This document shows, piece after piece, positions 6,502-6,550 of a stretch of DNA of 6,550 nt. Made by a program: the position numbers and the translations under genes. The DNA is from an uncultured Bacilli bacterium (GTDB lineage: Bacteria > Bacillota_I > Bacilli_A > RF39 > UBA660): contig CANPYU010000065.1 of the NCBI GenBank assembly GCA_947588665.1, positions 1-6,550 of the forward strand, given 5' to 3'. Each line of letters starts with the position of its first letter. Within the stretch, counting starts at the first letter, position 1. The notes beneath the pieces are model-generated. The model saw only the letters and a program-made list of their open reading frames with translations, searched no databases and was not told where the DNA came from.

Positions 6502-6550
6502 TTAAGTTAATGTTAATAATTTTGTTATTTCTTTTTCAAAATTTGTATTT
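6502..6550 (-). CDS. Possible C-terminal end of an upstream gene (15 codons visible)
   Basis: On the minus strand one frame reads NTNFEKEITKLLTLT and then TAA at 6504-6502; the other two frames stop sooner. The composition, with a Glu/Lys-rich helix-like end, is compatible with coding, and a gene on the same strand just upstream would fit the locus. Fifteen codons are too few to decide, because AT-rich non-coding DNA can give the same by chance. No product can be named. Confidence 0.3.
   Translation of the reverse strand, partial: NTNFEKEITKLLTLT

Overview
This is a low-GC (roughly 25-30% by eye) window in which every supported gene is on the minus strand. The standard genetic code fits: Trp is TGG, no in-frame TGA is needed, and stops are TAA. 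Strong purine-rich Shine-Dalgarno sites, sigma-A-like promoters and an EssC-type rather than EccC-type ATPase point to a Bacillota (Firmicutes) or Firmicutes-derived bacterium, possibly an uncultured AT-rich gut Bacilli or Clostridia lineage. The exact taxon cannot be read from this window.

Reading along the transcripts (right to left), the right edge holds what may be the last 15 codons of an upstream gene (stop at 6502-6504). A short AT-rich intergenic region follows, with an extended -10 promoter at 6428-6456. Then comes a tight three-gene block: a 74-aa tail-anchored zinc-ribbon protein (6178-6402), a YukD/EsaB ubiquitin-like protein of 84 aa (5922-6176), and the 1530-aa type VII secretion motor EssC/YukB (1317-5909). 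Gaps are 1 bp and 12 bp, so the three are almost certainly one operon.

A 101-bp gap follows. It contains an AT-rich inverted repeat over the essC stop codon and a good separate promoter (TTGCCA, 17 bp, TATTTT with an upstream TG). Downstream is a gene open at the left edge (1-1215, 405 codons visible). Its product has a short helical N-terminus without a signal peptide, an Asn/Ser-rich linker, and then a 116-residue unit that starts again at exactly the same phase (period 348 bp). The two overlapping parts of the unit are 97% identical in DNA.

The likely picture is a Firmicutes type VIIb (Ess/Yuk) secretion locus. EssC is the membrane ATPase, YukD/EsaB is its small cytoplasmic partner, the zinc-ribbon membrane protein is a candidate accessory or regulatory component, and the repeat protein beside the EssC C-terminus is a candidate secreted substrate. 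WXG100 protein, EsaA, EssA and EssB are not in the window and would be expected nearby. The parts most worth following are the repeat protein and the zinc-ribbon gene at the head of the yukD-essC operon.
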